A stretch of DNA of 64,000 nucleotides from Leptospira wolbachii serovar Codice str. CDC (GCF_000332515.2 NZ_AOGZ02000014.1:2186001-2250000); one strand, 5' to 3'; shown: positions 37,470 to 47,020, numbered from the stretch's first letter. Made by a program: numbers and translations. The notes: generated by a model from the letters alone, not told the origin.

Positions 37470-37700
37470 GATCCCACCACCAAACTATGGATAGACCCAA
37501 TTTAGCATTTGGTTTTGCTGCTCCTTCTGTAATTTTTTATACAATCAATGAGTCTCCCTCCACTCTTGAGGATGGAAGAATCCTCACTTTACTTAGACCA
37601 CCACGTATCTAAATTTTTTAATTACAATCAAGTATATTGGTAGATGATTCTTTTATCTGCTGATTTAAACAACAATCGTATTTTAGAATATTAGGTATTT

Positions 37701-38549
37701 ATGAATTTATTTAAAACAATTATTATCTCCATTTCGATCATTGGATTAGTTTCCTGTACTCCGAAATCCCAATCCGATGACACAGAAACATTAACACTTT
37801 TGGCTTTGGCATGGCCCCAACCTGTCAATTTAGAATTTGAAGCATTGGCTAATGGGCAAAAGTTAGTTACTGGTACGAATATTGATGCCGATGGTCGAAC
37901 AGTCCGGTTTCGTGATTTTCGTCTGTATATTTCAGATGTAAGGTTGATACGGGCGGATGGTTCTGCTGCTGATGTATCTTTAGCTGCTGACAACGTTTGG
38001 CAATCCAATGGTGTGGCTCTTGTAGATTTGGAAACAACTCAAACATCAGAAACAAATACAAAAGTTACTGGTGGTGTAGCACCTGGGACATATACTGGAG
38101 TTCAATTTTCTGTAGGTGTTCCGGAAGCTTTGAATCACATGGATAGCACAACTCAAAAATCTCCTTTGAATATAGGTTCTATGTATTGGTCTTGGACTGG
38201 TGGGTACAAACATGCTAATATTGAATTTAGCGCTAACTCGGGTACTAATTTTACAAAATTACACCTAGGGTCGACAGGTTGTACTGGTGCTCCTAACTAC
38301 GGTAATTGTACTGCTAAGTATAGAGCTTCCATTCAACTAACGGGACAATACAATCCAGTTGGTCAAAAGATTTCCTTTAACGTGGACAAATTGATTCAAG
38401 GTCATAACCCTGGGGCGGATGCAAATTGTATGCCTGTTCCTATGATGGGTGGGCCAGTGCCATGTGATACGTTAGTGCAAGCATTTGGTTTGTCGAATGG
38501 TGGAGCAGTAGATAGTTCCATCACACAACGAGTGTTTAGTCTCAAATAA
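37701..38549 (+). CDS. mbnP: MbnP-family copper-binding lipoprotein (four-Cys motif protein)
   Basis: 282-residue lipoprotein; the signal ends in LVSC with Cys19. The body matches the 'metallo-mystery pair' four-Cys family: VNLEFEALANGQKLV, VRFRDFRLYISDVRLI, SMYWSWTGGYKHANIEF and the two Cys pairs TGCTGAPNYGNC and NCMPVPMMGGPVPC. Known MbnP proteins bind copper at a site created when MbnH oxidises a Trp of MbnP to kynurenine. The mbnH gene follows directly, so the same chemistry is expected here. It is the first gene of a four-gene run. Confidence 0.88.
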   Translation: MNLFKTIIISISIIGLVSCTPKSQSDDTETLTLLALAWPQPVNLEFEALANGQKLVTGTNIDADGRTVRFRDFRLYISDVRLIRADGSAADVSLAADNVWQSNGVALVDLETTQTSETNTKVTGGVAPGTYTGVQFSVGVPEALNHMDSTTQKSPLNIGSMYWSWTGGYKHANIEFSANSGTNFTKLHLGSTGCTGAPNYGNCTAKYRASIQLTGQYNPVGQKISFNVDKLIQGHNPGADANCMPVPMMGGPVPCDTLVQAFGLSNGGAVDSSITQRVFSLK

Positions 38550-38561
38550 TTTTATATCACT

Positions 38562-38587
38562 AGGTTGGTAATTTTTTTTGCCAACCT
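38562..38587 (+). other. hairpin between mbnP and mbnH
   Basis: Perfect 7-bp stem AGGTTGG/CCAACCT around a T-rich 12-nt loop, in the 59-bp gap. No T tract follows directly, so it could be an mRNA-stability element or a partial terminator that gives more MbnP than MbnH. Confidence 0.55.
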
Positions 38588-38608
38588 AACTTTTAATAGG
38601 ATACATTT

Positions 38609-39814
38609 ATGAAGTTTATTCATTTCTCTATGTTAGTTTTATTCAGTTTTCTTTCGGGCTGTATCATCCTCCCGTTCCAGAAGAAGGAAAAAAACGATGA
38701 TATGCTGTTATTAGCACTGGGAATTTTAGCCAATGCTTCGGACTGGGTTTGGGATTTACCGCCAGGTTTTCCTGTGCCAAATGTTCCCGCAGACAACCCC
38801 ATGTCAAAAGCTAAGGTCGAACTCGGCAGACATTTGTTTTACGAAAAAAAATTGTCAGGGAATGGGACGATGGCTTGTAGCGGTTGCCATTTTCAATCAC
38901 TGGCATTTGCCGATGGAAAAGATTTTCCCGCTGGGATCACAAACCAACCCCATCCTAGAAATGCCCAACATCTATCCAATGTTGCCTATATGCCTAGACT
39001 CACTTGGAGTAATCCTAAAATGACGAGTTTGGAAATTCAGGCTCGTGCCCCTATGTTTGGTGAATCTCCGGTAGAACTAGGATTACAGAATAATAATTTT
39101 TTAGGTGCATTGGCCTCTAATTCGATCTATCAGCCTATGTTTGAACGTGCATTTGGTGGCTCTGGAATTACAGAACAAAATGTGCGTTATGCTCTCGCGA
39201 GTTTTCAGAGAACTATGATTTCGGGGAATTCCAGATATGACCAATACACATTTAGAAATAACAAATCAGCATTAAATGCTTCCGAAATTAGCGGACTTAA
39301 TTTATTTAATGGAGAAAAAGCCGAATGCTTTCACTGTCATGGAGGATTTAACTTTACTGACACTTCCTTTCATGGAGGGGCAAAAGAGGAATTTTTTTAC
39401 CATAGCAATGGGATTCATGATGATACCTATTATGCAGTTTTACCGAGCAACAAACAAGGATTATTTGACCTAACAGGTGTCGACTCTGATAAGGGAAAAT
39501 TTCGAGCCCCATCTTTACGTAATATTGGTGTTACCTATCCTTATATGCATGATGGATCTTTTATGTGTGATGATGCAAACAATCCTGATAAACCAGCAGG
39601 AGCTGGAAAAACAAAAGTGGATTGTGCACGGGATGCATTGACAAAAGTCATTCAACATTATGAGTCAGGTGGTCAGAACCATAGCGGAAAAGATTCAAGT
39701 CTTATTCGTATTTTCACACTTACACCTGCAGAAAGAGCAAATATGGTAAACTTCCTTCTCGCACTTACCGATGAAGAGTTTTTAAAAAATCCGAAGTTTG
39801 CGAGTCCTTTTTGA
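38609..39814 (+). CDS. mbnH: MbnH-family di-haem cytochrome c peroxidase-like enzyme
   Basis: 401-residue lipoprotein (lipobox LSGC, Cys18) of the di-haem peroxidase superfamily. The two c-haem sites are CSGCH (Cys90-His94) and CFHCH (Cys240-His244). Other family segments are ELGRHLFYEKKLSGNGTMAC, the RNAQHLSNVAYMP region, RTMISGNSRYDQY and SLRNIGVTYPYMHDGSF. In MbnH the high-valent haems oxidise a Trp in the partner MbnP, so the adjacent mbnP is expected to be its substrate. Both are lipoproteins, implying they meet at the outer membrane or periplasmic surface. Confidence 0.9.
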   Translation: MKFIHFSMLVLFSFLSGCIILPFQKKEKNDDMLLLALGILANASDWVWDLPPGFPVPNVPADNPMSKAKVELGRHLFYEKKLSGNGTMACSGCHFQSLAFADGKDFPAGITNQPHPRNAQHLSNVAYMPRLTWSNPKMTSLEIQARAPMFGESPVELGLQNNNFLGALASNSIYQPMFERAFGGSGITEQNVRYALASFQRTMISGNSRYDQYTFRNNKSALNASEISGLNLFNGEKAECFHCHGGFNFTDTSFHGGAKEEFFYHSNGIHDDTYYAVLPSNKQGLFDLTGVDSDKGKFRAPSLRNIGVTYPYMHDGSFMCDDANNPDKPAGAGKTKVDCARDALTKVIQHYESGGQNHSGKDSSLIRIFTLTPAERANMVNFLLALTDEEFLKNPKFASPF

Positions 39815-40716
39815 TGAAGCACTTGGTTAGTCGACTTATCTTTATTTCCAGTTTTTTAGTTTTCTTGGCACACTGTACTTTTGGTTCGGTGGGTGATAGT
39901 AATAAAGACAAACTTGCGATCTTGCAGAATTTGATCTTTTTTAACAACAACCAAACGGTCGCCGTGGGAACAAACCTTCGATCTTATGATGACCAAGCGG
40001 ATGATAATCTAAATCAGTTTAGTTTGACGAGTCCTGCACCTACAACTTATAATGTCACCATCCAAAGTAGTACTTATATCAATTGGGAAACGGGAACCTA
40101 CCGAATCAACCCACCCAATCAGACGTTAGGTGTATCGGCCACTAGTTCTGAAAAAAGTTCCACAGCCAAGACCCATACCCCATATACGGTCCCTTTGGAT
40201 TTGCCAGCAGATGATTTGTATGGTAAATCGTATTCGTTTTTATCAGCGGGAACTGTGTCCAATATCACACAATACAATAGCACTGTGGAAACAGGAGCTA
40301 GTTTCCTTTATCCCAATACTAGACTTTCGAACATGCCACTGGGGGTGGTGGCGGTGGCAAATGTGAGTTGGGAAGAGATTTATATTCGGATGGATGTTAC
40401 TGGTGGAACCACAAAATCAGTGACCATTCTACTGCCTCAAGGAAATAAACTGATTACACCTAAGTGTAAAATTCCGATAAAAAATGGTCGTAGCGGCAAT
40501 ATAGAAATATTATTTTCTTTATCCTCTTTATACCAAGATCGGAGTGTTTCGGGAACGCCCATTAGATTTTTAAAAGACTTATTTGACCTTCCAGACACAA
40601 CCGTTGTTATATCCAAAGTCTCCAATATTCCCTTATACAATATTCTTCAACAAAATCTCCAAGCGGAAGATATTGTTTTTAGTTTCCCTGGATGTTTTCC
40701 TGGAGTAGAAAGATGA
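39814..40716 (+). CDS. lipoprotein of unknown function in the mbnPH operon
   Basis: 300-residue lipoprotein from the ATG at 39814, which overlaps the mbnH stop by one base (TGATG). Signal MKHLVSRLIFISSFLVFLAHC gives a lipidated Cys21. The body is Thr/Ser/Asn-rich and beta-like (YNVTIQSSTYINWETGTYRI) with two later Cys (LITPKCKIP and FSFPGCFPG). No family was recognised. Tight packing with mbnH and the next gene places it in the same system, perhaps as a surface partner. Confidence 0.7.
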   Translation: MKHLVSRLIFISSFLVFLAHCTFGSVGDSNKDKLAILQNLIFFNNNQTVAVGTNLRSYDDQADDNLNQFSLTSPAPTTYNVTIQSSTYINWETGTYRINPPNQTLGVSATSSEKSSTAKTHTPYTVPLDLPADDLYGKSYSFLSAGTVSNITQYNSTVETGASFLYPNTRLSNMPLGVVAVANVSWEEIYIRMDVTGGTTKSVTILLPQGNKLITPKCKIPIKNGRSGNIEILFSLSSLYQDRSVSGTPIRFLKDLFDLPDTTVVISKVSNIPLYNILQQNLQAEDIVFSFPGCFPGVER

Positions 40717-41624
40717 AACAGATTTGTATTGTCTTAATTTTTTTACTCTTAAGCATTCAATCTCTATATTCGCATCACACGGGTTCGTCGGATAGTCCCA
40801 ATGCAACGGCCAGGTTTGTGGATCCCTTTACTGGAAAACGAGAGAAACCAACTAACTATTTGGTAATGACCCAAGATTATTACCAATCGACTCGGGAGAA
40901 TAGTCACCTCTTCACAACCACTGCCTTTGCTGAGATGAATTTTTTTGATGGACGGTTTGCTCTCAATGCTTCGGTTCCTTGGAATTATTACCAACAGAGA
41001 GGGAGAGAGGATGCGGCAAGGATTGGAAAAACCTACCTTGGTTTTAAATACCAACCCTTCTTTGATTTGGATAAACCTTACTTTTTTGTGATTGAGGGTT
41101 CGGTTGGTTTCCCCAGTGGTCCCGACACGGATCGATTTACTGGTGGAAATTATTATACGGGCACAGGGTTTATCAAACTTGGCTATTTGTATGAGAAGTG
41201 GTCCTTTGTTACAAAAATCGGCGGATTAAGTCCCCTTTCTAGACCACAACCAAACAACTTACAAGACAACGACGGTGTTCCTTATTATTTTAGGAAGGCT
41301 TCTGCCTCACCACCAGAGCCGGAATATGAATTTAAAAAAACCGCACTTGTGTCGGCTTATGTGACGTATTATTTGATGCCAGAGATTTCTCTTTTTACCG
41401 GGCTCTTGTATCGCAATCCCTATAACGGTGTTGATTATTCCAAAGAAAAAGATAAAGCCAATCCCTCTTATTTTACGGAAGGCAGTGCAGGGTTTTCTTG
41501 GAATTTTTCGGAGAAGTATAACATGAGTCTCGCCTATCGATACCCGTTACAAAGAGATCGCGAGTACAGGCTCTACCAATCTGCGTGGACATTTGCCTTT
41601 TCTATGGAGTGGGGAAGCGATTGA
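40713..41624 (+). CDS. outer-membrane-like protein at the end of the mbnPH operon
   Basis: 303-residue exported protein. The start at 40713 overlaps the previous stop by 4 bp (ATGA) and has GGAGTAGAAAG just upstream. After the signal (MKQICIVLIFLLLSIQSLYS) the mature protein begins with a His pair (HHTGSSDS) and then shows beta-barrel strands such as FALNASVPWNYYQQ, KTYLGFKYQPFF, YFFVIEGSVGFPSG and ISLFTGLLYRNPY. It could be the outer-membrane channel or anchor for the MbnP/MbnH system; that role is inferred from operon position. Confidence 0.7.
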   Translation: MKQICIVLIFLLLSIQSLYSHHTGSSDSPNATARFVDPFTGKREKPTNYLVMTQDYYQSTRENSHLFTTTAFAEMNFFDGRFALNASVPWNYYQQRGREDAARIGKTYLGFKYQPFFDLDKPYFFVIEGSVGFPSGPDTDRFTGGNYYTGTGFIKLGYLYEKWSFVTKIGGLSPLSRPQPNNLQDNDGVPYYFRKASASPPEPEYEFKKTALVSAYVTYYLMPEISLFTGLLYRNPYNGVDYSKEKDKANPSYFTEGSAGFSWNFSEKYNMSLAYRYPLQRDREYRLYQSAWTFAFSMEWGSD

Positions 41625-41688
41625 CAACTGATGCCTTTTTTAAAACGTTCTAAGAAACTCTATAAATTTTATTCGTAAAAGGTAATCT

Positions 41689-42936
41689 ATGAGCAACGTA
41701 GAAATCGTACCAGTAGGGGAACTTCCTCCTATTGGAGTTGTGCCCAAAAAAATGCACGCGCAGGTCATTCGCCCGGAACGTTACGGCGAACCGAAAACTT
41801 CTTTCCAAGCAGAAGTCATTGATGTTCCGGAGATCGGTCCGAACGAAGTTCTCGTGGCCACAATGGCTGCTGGGGTCAACTATAACAACGTTTGGGCTGC
41901 CCTTGGGTATCCAGTGGATGTGATCGCCGCTCGTAACAAAAAAGGCGAACCAGAAAAATTCCACATCGGTGGATCTGATGCGTCCGGTATTGTCTATAAA
42001 GTTGGATCCGAAGTTAAGAATGTGAAAGTGGGTGACGAAGTTGTTGTCCATTGTGCGATGTGGGATCCAAAAGATCCTTGGGTTCTTGCTGGAAAAGATC
42101 CAATGTATGCACCTTCTCAAATCATTTGGGGATATGAATCCAATTGGGGATCCTTTGCACAGTTTTGCAAAGTGCAAGACCACCAGTGTCTTCCTCGCCC
42201 ACAACATCTAACTTGGGAAGCATCCGCAGCTTATATGTTAGTTGCTGCTACCGCCTACAGAATGTTACACCATTGGAAACCAAACGATGTAAAACCGGGA
42301 GATGTTGCACTGATTTGGGGTGGAGCTGGTGGACTTGGTGCCATGGCGATCCAAATTGTAAAAGCAGCCGGCGGGGTTCCTATCGCTGTCGTTTCTTCTG
42401 ATGACAAAATTGATTTTTGTAAAAACTTAGGTGCTGCTGGTGTGATCAACCGTAACAAGTTCAAACATTGGGGAGCCCTTACTTCCGATATCAACAAACC
42501 AGAAGCATTTGTTGAGTGGACCAAACAAGCACGTGAATTTGGAAAAGCGATTTGGGACATTGCCGGTAAAGGTAAAAACCCTCAAATCGTTTTTGAACAT
42601 CCAGGGGAAAGTACACTTCCTACATCCGTATTTGTTTGTGAAACAGGTGGTATGGTTGTGATTTGTGCGGGAACTTCTGGTTTCAATGCAACAGCTGACC
42701 TTCGTTATTTGTGGATGAGACAAAAACGTCTACAAGGTTCTCACTTCGCAAACGACGACAACTGCCGTGATTTGAACCAACTCGTGATCGATAAAAAAGT
42801 GGATCCAGTTTTGGCAGAAACATACCGTTTTGAACAAACTGGTGAATGCCATCAGTTGATGCGCGAAAATAAACACCCTGCAGGAAACATGTCAATCCTG
42901 GTTGGTGCAAAAACTACAGGTCTTGGGAAGAAGTAA
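41689..42936 (+). CDS. ccrA: crotonyl-CoA carboxylase/reductase
   Basis: 415-residue MDR-family enzyme that reductively carboxylates crotonyl-CoA with NADPH and CO2 to ethylmalonyl-CoA. It has the CCR-specific N-terminus ([20 protein letters not shown]), [55 protein letters not shown] and the NADPH loop [14 protein letters not shown], then [13 protein letters not shown] near the active site. Ordinary crotonyl-CoA reductases lack the WDPKDP insert. It implies at least part of the ethylmalonyl-CoA route for acetyl-CoA or fatty-acid carbon. AAAGGT precedes the ATG. Confidence 0.95.
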   Translation: MSNVEIVPVGELPPIGVVPKKMHAQVIRPERYGEPKTSFQAEVIDVPEIGPNEVLVATMAAGVNYNNVWAALGYPVDVIAARNKKGEPEKFHIGGSDASGIVYKVGSEVKNVKVGDEVVVHCAMWDPKDPWVLAGKDPMYAPSQIIWGYESNWGSFAQFCKVQDHQCLPRPQHLTWEASAAYMLVAATAYRMLHHWKPNDVKPGDVALIWGGAGGLGAMAIQIVKAAGGVPIAVVSSDDKIDFCKNLGAAGVINRNKFKHWGALTSDINKPEAFVEWTKQAREFGKAIWDIAGKGKNPQIVFEHPGESTLPTSVFVCETGGMVVICAGTSGFNATADLRYLWMRQKRLQGSHFANDDNCRDLNQLVIDKKVDPVLAETYRFEQTGECHQLMRENKHPAGNMSILVGAKTTGLGKK

Positions 42937-42966
42937 TTCTTTCCAGGTGAGTATTTAGGTACATGT

Positions 42967-43002
42967 CCCCGCCCTATTTAGACTGGGTGGGGTTAACCAC
43001 CC
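42967..43002. other. overlapping alternative hairpins downstream of ccrA
   Basis: CCCCGCCC (42967-42974) can pair with GGGTGGGG (42985-42992) with one G-T pair, while GGGTGG (42985-42990) can instead pair with CCACCC (42997-43002). The two stems exclude each other. No T tract follows, so it is not a standard terminator. Confidence 0.45.
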
Positions 43003-43111
43003 GCCACCCAATGGCTCCATCTACCATGAAACGTCCGTTTTGTGAAGTCTGTTTCTGTTTTCTTATTTTTTATTTTTAGAAAGTTCATGTTTTGACAAGG
43101 GAGAATTGTGT

Positions 43112-43543
43112 ATGTTTCCACGAATCAATTTAATCACTCTAGGGGTGTCCGATTTGAAACGCTCCATCGATTTCTATGAAACTGGACTTGGTTGGAAACG
43201 ATCAGAAGAAAGTAATGATAGTGTCGCTTTTTTTCAAATTGGGGCAGTTGTCTTTGGTTTGTTCGGTGAAGAAGATTTAGCAAAAGACATAGGAATCCCA
43301 TTTCAAAAACGCCAAGAGTTTTCGGGCATTACTTTGGCTCAAAATCTCGCTAGTGAAGCTGAAGTAGACACGGTGATAGACAAAGTAAGAAAGTTAGGTG
43401 CAAAGATTCTCAAAGAACCTCAAAAAGTTTTTTGGGGTGGATATAGTGCTTATTTTCAAGACCCGGACGGCCATATATTTGAACTAGCATACAACCCATT
43501 TTTTCCGTTAAACGAAAAGGGTGAAATTGTTCTTAGTAAGTAA
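43112..43543 (+). CDS. VOC (glyoxalase/dioxygenase-fold) family protein
   Basis: 143-residue vicinal-oxygen-chelate protein. The first beta-alpha-beta module is MFPRINLITLGVSDLKRSID and the second ends in FWGGYSAYFQDPDGHIFELAYNP, with Gln/His/Glu-like metal ligands. The start is the ATG at 43112, with AAGGGAG 8 bp upstream; a TTG at 43106 is too close to that RBS. Members include glyoxalases and dioxygenases, so the substrate cannot be stated. It probably sits in a unit with the next oxidoreductase. Confidence 0.85.
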   Translation: MFPRINLITLGVSDLKRSIDFYETGLGWKRSEESNDSVAFFQIGAVVFGLFGEEDLAKDIGIPFQKRQEFSGITLAQNLASEAEVDTVIDKVRKLGAKILKEPQKVFWGGYSAYFQDPDGHIFELAYNPFFPLNEKGEIVLSK

Positions 43544-43592
43544 TCACATCTAGACGTTTTATTTTGTAGTTTAAGATCAATTAGAGGAATAG

Positions 43593-44603
43593 ATGAAACA
43601 GGCACAGATCCTTCGTTTTGGTTTGGATCATTTAGAAATTATTGATGTTCCTGAACCTACAAGTCCAGGCCCCAGCGAAGTTTTGGTTCGTTTGCGAGCC
43701 GCATCTTTAAATTACCGAGACTCTTTAGTTGTCGAAGGAAAGTACAATCCTAAATTTCCACTTCCTTTAGTTCCTTGCAGTGATGGTGCAGGCGAAGTGA
43801 TTGCGATAGGTTCCCAAGTGACTGAGTGGGCCGTGGGGGATCGTGTTCTTTTAACATTTGCTCCCAAGTGGATCGCAAAAGAAGCAACACATGCAGAAAT
43901 GCGTCATACGATTGGTGGCCCACTTCCGGGAACCTTGCGGGAGTTAGCTTTAGTTCCAGAGACAGGCCTTGTGCGAATTCCTTCCCATTTATCTTATGAG
44001 GAAGCAGCAACTTTACCTTGCGCAGCACTCACGGCATGGTCTGGTCTTTTTCAATTCAGCAATGTAAAGCCGGGTGAATTTGTCGTTGTACAGGGAACAG
44101 GTGGGGTTTCGATCTTTGCCTTGCAATTCGCTAAACTTGTTGGTGCCAAAGTGATTCTCACATCATCCAGTGGTGAAAAATTGGAACGAGGAAAAGAATT
44201 AGGTGCTGATTATTTAGTTAATTATAAGGAAACACCGGAATGGGGAAAGGAAGTCCGACGGATTACCAATAAAGTGGGTGCCGATCATATCATTGAAGTG
44301 GGTGGAGCCGGAACTTTAGAACAGTCCATTGCCGCCTGTCGTCCGTTTGGTGTCATTCATTTGATTGGAATCCTTGCTGGTAAATCGGGAGAATTAAATT
44401 TACTGCCGGCAGTGATGAACAATTTGAAAATCCAAGGCCTGGTTGTCGGGGGGAGAAAAGCCTTTATTGAAATGAACCAAGCGATCGAAGTTTCTGGTTT
44501 AAGGCCGGTTGTTGATAGAGTTTTTACATTAGAAGAATCGGCAGAGGCGATAAGATATTTACGATCGGGGTCTCATTTTGGAAAGATAGTCATTCGAATC
44601 TAG
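43593..44603 (+). CDS. zinc-independent MDR NADPH:quinone oxidoreductase-like protein
   Basis: 336-residue medium-chain dehydrogenase/reductase. N-terminal GroES-like domain with VLVRLRAASLNYRDSLVVEGKY and PLVPCSDGAGEVIAIGSQV, then the Rossmann loop VVVQGTGGVSIFALQFAKLVGAK and DYLVNYKETPEWGKEV. The structural zinc Cys cluster is absent, so it is of the quinone reductase or zinc-free alcohol dehydrogenase type. It would reduce quinones or enones with NAD(P)H. It is 49 bp after the VOC gene. Confidence 0.87.
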   Translation: MKQAQILRFGLDHLEIIDVPEPTSPGPSEVLVRLRAASLNYRDSLVVEGKYNPKFPLPLVPCSDGAGEVIAIGSQVTEWAVGDRVLLTFAPKWIAKEATHAEMRHTIGGPLPGTLRELALVPETGLVRIPSHLSYEEAATLPCAALTAWSGLFQFSNVKPGEFVVVQGTGGVSIFALQFAKLVGAKVILTSSSGEKLERGKELGADYLVNYKETPEWGKEVRRITNKVGADHIIEVGGAGTLEQSIAACRPFGVIHLIGILAGKSGELNLLPAVMNNLKIQGLVVGGRKAFIEMNQAIEVSGLRPVVDRVFTLEESAEAIRYLRSGSHFGKIVIRI

Positions 44604-44664
44604 GACTGCGATTACTATGATGTTTCATAGTTAGCACAGATAATATTTTTTTAGGTATAAGTTC

Positions 44665-45066
44665 TTATTTTGATACAGAATTCAATATTGAATTTCTTTC
44701 TATGTCTAAGGCAATTACTGATAAATGGATTTCAATTAGTGCAAGTATAAGTGAGATTACCATAAACAAAAGTGACGTAGCAAATAAAACCCAAGCTACT
44801 ATGTTATAAAATGGTATCATACCCATGGAGCAGGTACATAAAATCAAACTAAAGATTCCGGCACTTTGAGCGTACAAAATCAAAGAAATTCGAAACCGTA
44901 GGTTGTGGATTTGTTTTTCTAGGATTTCTGATTTAGATTTTTCGTATTCTGATAAAAGTTGTCTCGATAGTTTGGCGAGTCCAAAAAATCGGTTGGTATA
45001 AGCAAGCATCAGTAAGGAGATCGCTGGGAAAAGAAGTCCTGGTATACTATAAGTTAGGTTGTCCAA
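44665..45066 (-). CDS. DUF2721-family membrane protein
   Basis: 133-residue protein with an N-terminal helix (LLFPAISLLMLAYTNRFFGL), a charged middle (LLSEYEKSKSEILEKQIHNLRFR) and two to three C-terminal helices. This arrangement matches DUF2721 proteins, whose function is unknown. It follows the FAH-family gene by 5 bp on the same strand, so they are probably co-transcribed. Confidence 0.8.
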   Translation of the reverse strand: MDNLTYSIPGLLFPAISLLMLAYTNRFFGLAKLSRQLLSEYEKSKSEILEKQIHNLRFRISLILYAQSAGIFSLILCTCSMGMIPFYNIVAWVLFATSLLFMVISLILALIEIHLSVIALDIERNSILNSVSK

Positions 45067-45071
45067 TGAAT

Positions 45072-46028
45072 TTAGCCTTGTTTCACTTGAAGAACTTGTT
45101 CTCCTAAGTCCATCTTTCCATCCGCAGTGCGAATCGTTGCTTGGATCAAATCCCCTGGTTGCAAATACTCAGTTCGTTGTTTTTGTCCTTTGATAAAAAG
45201 TTCCCATTTTTTATGTTCAGGGAAAAAACTTGCAAAGATTTGTTTTAGTTTTCCCGGAGCTTTGAGAGCACATCCTGCGGGTGTCCCAGTTAACAAAACA
45301 TCACCGACTCGAATTTGTGTAAATAATGAGAGTTCTGCGATCGATTCCTTCGGTGGAAAAACCATTTGGTTTGCCTTTGCTGATTGTCTTAACTGTCCAT
45401 TGACCTTTAGATTCAGCTCCAAAGAATGGATTCGTTCATAATCACCAGGTTCGAGTACAAGAAGTATGGGACCTGCAGGGAAAAAGGTTCTATAGGATTT
45501 TCCTTTATACCATTGTAATTGTGGAAGTTGGATGTCCCTTGCTGAAATGTCATTGGCAATGAAGAGGGCAGCAATGTACTCACTCGGATGATAAGATTGA
45601 ACATCTAACGGAAAATCGATATCTTTCCCAAATACAATTCCCAATTCAATTTCATAATCTAAAAGTTCTACATGATTTGGGCGGATCACATCACCGATGG
45701 CAGCGGTGAGCGAAACATCAGACTTGGTAAAAAACAAATTGTATGTTTTGGATTTGGGATCGAGTCCCGATTCCAAAGTATGTTTATGATAATTAGCCCC
45801 TTGGCAAATGACTTGGCAAGGTGCAGTGATCGGAGAGAGGAGTGTAACATCCTTTCTAGGAATCAGTTTTTTAGATTTAGAATTTAGTTTGATTCTTTTT
45901 TTTTGAAGATCGACTAGCAAATCTTTGGTGGGTTTGTCTCCCGTTTGTAGAGGGAGGATGTTTTCCTCAGTGACGAACCCCCAATCAATTTTGTTCTTAT
46001 ATTGGAAACGTACAAACTGTTTTGCCAT
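45072..46028 (-). CDS. fumarylacetoacetate hydrolase-family protein
   Basis: 318-residue enzyme of the FAH superfamily, hydrolysing or decarboxylating acylpyruvate-like substrates with a divalent metal. The metal site is visible in [17 protein letters not shown] (E-x-E) and in [17 protein letters not shown], and the C-terminal part has [15 protein letters not shown] and [17 protein letters not shown]. Full length. Members act in aromatic-compound and related catabolism; the exact substrate is not determined here. Confidence 0.9.
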   Translation of the reverse strand: MAKQFVRFQYKNKIDWGFVTEENILPLQTGDKPTKDLLVDLQKKRIKLNSKSKKLIPRKDVTLLSPITAPCQVICQGANYHKHTLESGLDPKSKTYNLFFTKSDVSLTAAIGDVIRPNHVELLDYEIELGIVFGKDIDFPLDVQSYHPSEYIAALFIANDISARDIQLPQLQWYKGKSYRTFFPAGPILLVLEPGDYERIHSLELNLKVNGQLRQSAKANQMVFPPKESIAELSLFTQIRVGDVLLTGTPAGCALKAPGKLKQIFASFFPEHKKWELFIKGQKQRTEYLQPGDLIQATIRTADGKMDLGEQVLQVKQG

Positions 46029-46108
46029 CGTAAACCTATGGAATCATTACTGGGGTGGAAAAAATACGAGGGCCGCAATTCGGGCCCGGTTTGAGTTGAG
46101 AATTAAGT

Positions 46109-46330
46109 CTATTCTTCAGAGAAAAGGTTGTTCAGTGAATCGATGAGAGTGTCTACTTCTACACCGTAACCCATACAAACTTGTTCAATGGTTTCTACTT
46201 CATTGATGGAGCAGTGTGAACATCCACCTAAATGGTAGCTGGAGAAAACTAGACCTGCTTCTGGGTGGATTGCGATTGCCTCGCCCACAGTCATTTCTTT
46301 AAAAAAGCGCGGTTTTGTTGTTTCAGTCAT
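46109..46330 (-). CDS. DUF1858-domain small protein with CSHC motif
   Basis: 73-residue soluble protein from the ATG at 46330. The DUF1858 signature is MTVGEAIAIHPEAGLVFSSY followed by LGGCSHCSINEVETIEQVCM; the Cys-x-x-Cys pair resembles that of ScdA/RIC N-terminal domains and hybrid-cluster-associated proteins. A start at 46363 would overlap the divergent pterin gene region and adds unlikely residues. Function unknown. Confidence 0.8.
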   Translation of the reverse strand: MTETTKPRFFKEMTVGEAIAIHPEAGLVFSSYHLGGCSHCSINEVETIEQVCMGYGVEVDTLIDSLNNLFSEE

Positions 46331-46393
46331 CTTAAGAACCCTCGAAAGGAAATTACTATACAAATATTGGACTATGCTCTATTCGTCAATGGA

Positions 46394-46792
46394 ATGTTTA
46401 CCCAGGAAAACGGGAAATTTTATGTCCGGATTGAAGGTCGGTTTGAGTCGGCCCATTTCCTCTACCAGTACTTTGCCGATGGCTCCGATGAGCCAATCCA
46501 TGGCCATTCCTGGAAGGTAGAAGTATTTTTGGAAGGAAATACGAACATTCGGCCAGACGGCATTTCTTACGATTTTCTAACTGCACGGACCAAACTCATG
46601 GAACTTGTGCATTCCATTGACCACATCCTTATCAATGACCATCCAGATTTTAAGGGCATCAACCCGACTTCGGAGAATGTGGCTCGCTGGTTTTACTTTG
46701 GTTTGAAGGAAGATGTAAAATCCTCTGAAGGAAGGATCCGACGGATCGTGATTCATGAAGGGCCAGAAAATCTTGCTTTCTTTGAACCCTGA
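46394..46792 (+). CDS. PTPS-III-like 6-pyruvoyltetrahydropterin synthase paralogue
   Basis: 132-residue pterin enzyme from the ATG at 46394 (MFTQENGKFYVRIEGRF). The zinc ligands are His21 in ESAHF and His36/His38 in IHGH. In QueD and other PTPS-II enzymes the residue before HGH is CxxxHGH; here it reads E33-P-I-H-G-H, the ExxHGH form of PTPS-III. PTPS-III proteins replace dihydroneopterin aldolase (FolB) in folate synthesis in several bacteria lacking folB. The catalytic Asp/His side is present in SIDHILINDHPDF and the terminal VIHEGPENLAFF. It is divergent from the DUF1858 gene. Confidence 0.82.
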   Translation: MFTQENGKFYVRIEGRFESAHFLYQYFADGSDEPIHGHSWKVEVFLEGNTNIRPDGISYDFLTARTKLMELVHSIDHILINDHPDFKGINPTSENVARWFYFGLKEDVKSSEGRIRRIVIHEGPENLAFFEP

Positions 46793-46976
46793 CCTAGATT
46801 CTCACTCTATCCAATTGATAACATTAGTTAGGTACTACCCCTGAGTTTTTAGCCTTTCTTTGAGCAATCACTCATTAAACGATTTGTTTCGCACCAACGC
46901 CTTCGCTTGTTTGTGGGAAGATTAAACGAATTTGCGTCTAACCAATTTAAGTATCTGAAAAAAGAACATCTGGTAG

Positions 46977-47000
46977 AAAAAACGATCCGTAGTTCGGATC
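46977..47000 (-). terminator. orphan intrinsic terminator on the minus strand
   Basis: Perfect 6-bp stem GATCCG/CGGATC with a 5-nt loop; on the minus strand it is followed by G and six T residues. No protein gene on that strand ends here, so it may end a small RNA or antisense transcript. Confidence 0.55.
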
Positions 47001-47020
47001 CTTACGTAATATTTATGTCA

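Noticed and set aside
41621..41666. TTGACA followed by TATAAA before ccrA
   Set aside because: The boxes are 34 bp apart, far from the usual 17 bp, and TTGACA overlaps the previous stop codon.
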